From the IMG/VR virus record IMGVR_UViG_3300028829_000081, positions 1 to 22,663 of that record: 22,663 bases of DNA; one strand, written 5' to 3'. This document shows positions 21,279-22,663 of this stretch, in pieces. Position 1 is the stretch's first letter, and each line of letters begins with the position of its first letter. The DNA comes from a virus. Position numbers and translations under genes: made by a program. The notes below the pieces were generated by a model. It was given only the letters and a program-made list of their open reading frames with translations. It did not search any database and was not told the DNA's origin.

Positions 21279-21293
21279 GAACTATAGCACGTT

Positions 21294-22205
21294 TTACGCT
21301 CCGGGGGAACCGAATACGCAACGTGGGTCGCTAAAGCCGAAGCTGTAACGCTCACGCGCTTTAAAGCGCATGTTACCTGTGTCGAAGTCTGCTTCCATGT
21401 TGGTAGACAGAGGAGTACGCTCAAAGTGGATCATTCCACGAGGCGCATCCGTCATGATGAAGAACGCATCAGGGTCCGTTAGGAAGTCGTTAACGGCATA
21501 ACCGTTAGGCAACATTCCCATAGAACGAATCGCGTTCGTATCATTGTCTGCTGTTCCAACACGAAGGTTTGAAACCATCAAGCGTTCTGCAATAAATTGC
21601 AGTTGACGCGGGATGAGTAGTTTTGTGCCACGAAGTGCAACTTTCAAACCACGCTCATCAACAAAACCTGCGATATTGATAAGGGCATCTTCAAGAGATG
21701 TCTCGTTCAAATCCGCAGCTACTGCTGGTTCGTTGGCAAAAGTACCACCGTTAGTTAACGGGTGGTCTGTCGCACAAAGCGCAACACCGTCACCGCCAGC
21801 AGAAGCGCCAGCAGTAAATGCGTTGTTAAGAACCGCAGCGGCCTTAACTTGCTTTGTGTGAGCCATTGAACGAGCCAACGCACGAGTATAACGCGAACCA
21901 AGACGATCATACAGATTGTCTTCGATAGCTTCCTCAGTGATTGAGAATGCCAGCGCAATAGTTTCGTGGTTGTAACGAGCAGTGTAGGCCTCGTTAGCGT
22001 CGTCAAAGTTGACAGAGGAACCTTCCGATTTGGTAGGTGCCGCTCCGAACCCACTCAACATTACTTCCTCTTCGAATGCTCGATCAGAAGATTCTGTTGT
22101 GTAGATCTCCGCGTGTTGGTTTTCGTACCGATTGTACTCCATACCAAACAACGCGTTGAGGCCCGGTTCTAGCTCTTTCGCTAGTTGTGCGCGAGAAATA
22201 GCCAT
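21294..22205 (-). CDS. Major capsid protein
   Basis: A strong AAGGAGGT Shine-Dalgarno sequence (22220-22213) precedes the ATG at 22205, fitting high expression. The 303-aa product has the features of an HK97-fold capsid protein related to the Mu gpT-type group: an N-terminal helix (ISRAQLAKELEPGLNALFG), the spine-helix-like stretch ITEEAIEDNLYDRLGSRYTRALARSM (about 89-114), then KQVKAAAVLNNAF. The central loop reads GVALCATDHPLTNGG near 140-154. A conserved RGTKLLIPRQLQFIAERLM stretch lies near 190-208. The C-terminus has ERYSFGFSDPR. I saw no long N-terminal delta domain. The terminator directly downstream and the decoration-like gene upstream support the call. Family assignment is by recalled pattern and was not searched. 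Confidence 0.93.
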   Translation of the reverse strand: MAISRAQLAKELEPGLNALFGMEYNRYENQHAEIYTTESSDRAFEEEVMLSGFGAAPTKSEGSSVNFDDANEAYTARYNHETIALAFSITEEAIEDNLYDRLGSRYTRALARSMAHTKQVKAAAVLNNAFTAGASAGGDGVALCATDHPLTNGGTFANEPAVAADLNETSLEDALINIAGFVDERGLKVALRGTKLLIPRQLQFIAERLMVSNLRVGTADNDTNAIRSMGMLPNGYAVNDFLTDPDAFFIMTDAPRGMIHFERTPLSTNMEADFDTGNMRFKARERYSFGFSDPRCVFGSPGA

Positions 22206-22212
22206 TCTTTAG

Positions 22213-22220
22213 ACCTCCTT
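22213..22220 (-). promoter_or_regulatory. Strong ribosome binding site of the major capsid gene
   Basis: AAGGAGGT lies seven bases before the ATG at 22205. It is the longest match to the anti-Shine-Dalgarno sequence among the gene starts in this window, as expected for the most abundant virion protein. Confidence 0.88.
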
Positions 22221-22663
22221 AAACGCCAGTAGTCGATGGAGTACCAGCAACAATCGCGCCGTTGGCGGAGTTGAAGCTGTTATTCAATCGAACAATTACA
22301 GGGATACCAGCCGCAGTAAAGTCTGCATTTTCTGGGTCATCTTGAATACCCATAATACGCAGTTGCAATGCTGCCGTGGCGGCGATTGTGCTAACACCCA
22401 ACTTAGCAGATGAGATACCTGTGGTTGAAGAACCAGAAGCACCAGCCGCAAAGTTTGCGTTTGCGAACACATGACCCCGCGCAGTTGCTTCGCTAGTTAG
22501 TGAAGCGTCTGAGCAGATAACAAATGTCTGCATTGGGTTGTCATACACGAAGGCTTTGACGGGATGATTAGAATCCGCGCCAGAACCGGGCCAGCTATTT
22601 GAGAAAATAGTCTCACCAGTGGTGGACGATACATATTCGCATCCCCAGAACACACCAAGTAGA
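22219..22663 (-). CDS. Putative capsid decoration protein, 5' end beyond window (partial)
   Basis: The frame is open to the right edge. A GTG at 22653 could be read as a start, but codons before it (Leu-Leu-Gly) continue naturally into GVFWGCEYVSSTTGE. I recall LLGVFxGxEY in the middle of a longer marine phage protein, so I treat it as 5' truncated. The visible part is beta-rich, with FSNSWPGSGADS, VKAFVYDNPMQTFVICSDAS and an Ala/Thr/Gly region, ending in VIVRLNNSFNSANG. It lies immediately upstream of the major capsid gene, 13 bases away. That fits a head decoration or capsid accessory protein; the family is recalled, not searched. Confidence 0.83.
   Translation of the reverse strand, partial: LLGVFWGCEYVSSTTGETIFSNSWPGSGADSNHPVKAFVYDNPMQTFVICSDASLTSEATARGHVFANANFAAGASGSSTTGISSAKLGVSTIAATAALQLRIMGIQDDPENADFTAAGIPVIVRLNNSFNSANGAIVAGTPSTTGV

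Larger units (their letters stand above)
21142..21293. other. Intergenic region after the major capsid gene
   Basis: This is the only intergenic gap above 100 bp. It holds a clear terminator and a second hairpin. A 75-bp leader before the next gene presumably holds a promoter, but I see no convincing -35/-10 pair. Confidence 0.8.

Noticed and set aside
21266-21334. 22-codon plus-strand peptide gene with AGGAGGT
   Set aside because: The Shine-Dalgarno-like sequence is one arm of a hairpin, the frame is very short and antisense to the capsid gene, and no promoter is visible.

Overview
The window is a stretch of tailed double-stranded DNA bacteriophage genome (Caudoviricetes), most likely from a marine phage, carrying the virion structural region. 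Every gene I can support is on the minus strand, so the biological reading order runs from 22663 down to 1. Genes are packed with stop/start overlaps (TAATG, ATGA, TGATG) or gaps usually under 30 bp. I see no integrase, replication gene, tRNA, CRISPR array, insertion sequence or host gene. The marine assignment is inference from recalled family resemblance: the FRPGINRET tail-hub-like protein, the SDSIPA...GEFVMT protein, the GIELIGTGEQSGTWG fibre N-terminus and small WPSAYASG and FRARHxCD basic proteins. No database was searched.

In transcription order, the right edge (22663-21294) holds the 3' part of a putative capsid decoration gene and then the major capsid protein gene. A clear Rho-independent terminator (about 21216-21247) follows, inside the only intergenic gap above 100 bp (21142-21293). 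From 21141 to 20084 lie three small beta-rich putative structural proteins, two of them tandem paralogues. From 20081 to 18390 lie six small genes: three lysine-rich tetra-cysteine proteins, one single-membrane-segment protein, one unknown protein with a TTG start, and one EF-hand/dockerin-like protein with Gly-Gly repeats. From 18385 to 16777 are head-tail adaptor-type proteins with a conserved small protein between them.

From 16780 to 10260 come appendage-type genes: a 96-aa unknown, a beta-structure protein, a 22-residue-repeat protein, a 1499-residue tail fibre made of about 53 YadA-head-like repeats ending in a self-cleaving S74 chaperone domain, and two small helical proteins. From 10250 to 6771 come a 720-aa tail-hub/stabilisation-like protein, a small conserved protein, a zinc-ribbon protein and a Gly-rich structural protein. 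The left end (6771-1) carries large low-complexity genes that are probably internal or ejected virion proteins. The last one runs off the window.

Two adjacent gene pairs in the left part (6771-4704 and 4694-2005) look like single genes each split by a one-base frame change at a short A-run. They may be artefacts, natural gene splits or recoding sites. I found no wholly new defence or regulatory system. The most unusual material is the two split genes, the cluster of small basic cysteine proteins, the repeat-built fibre and 22-residue-repeat proteins, and a C-terminal VTVTT/ATGA module shared by two separate genes.
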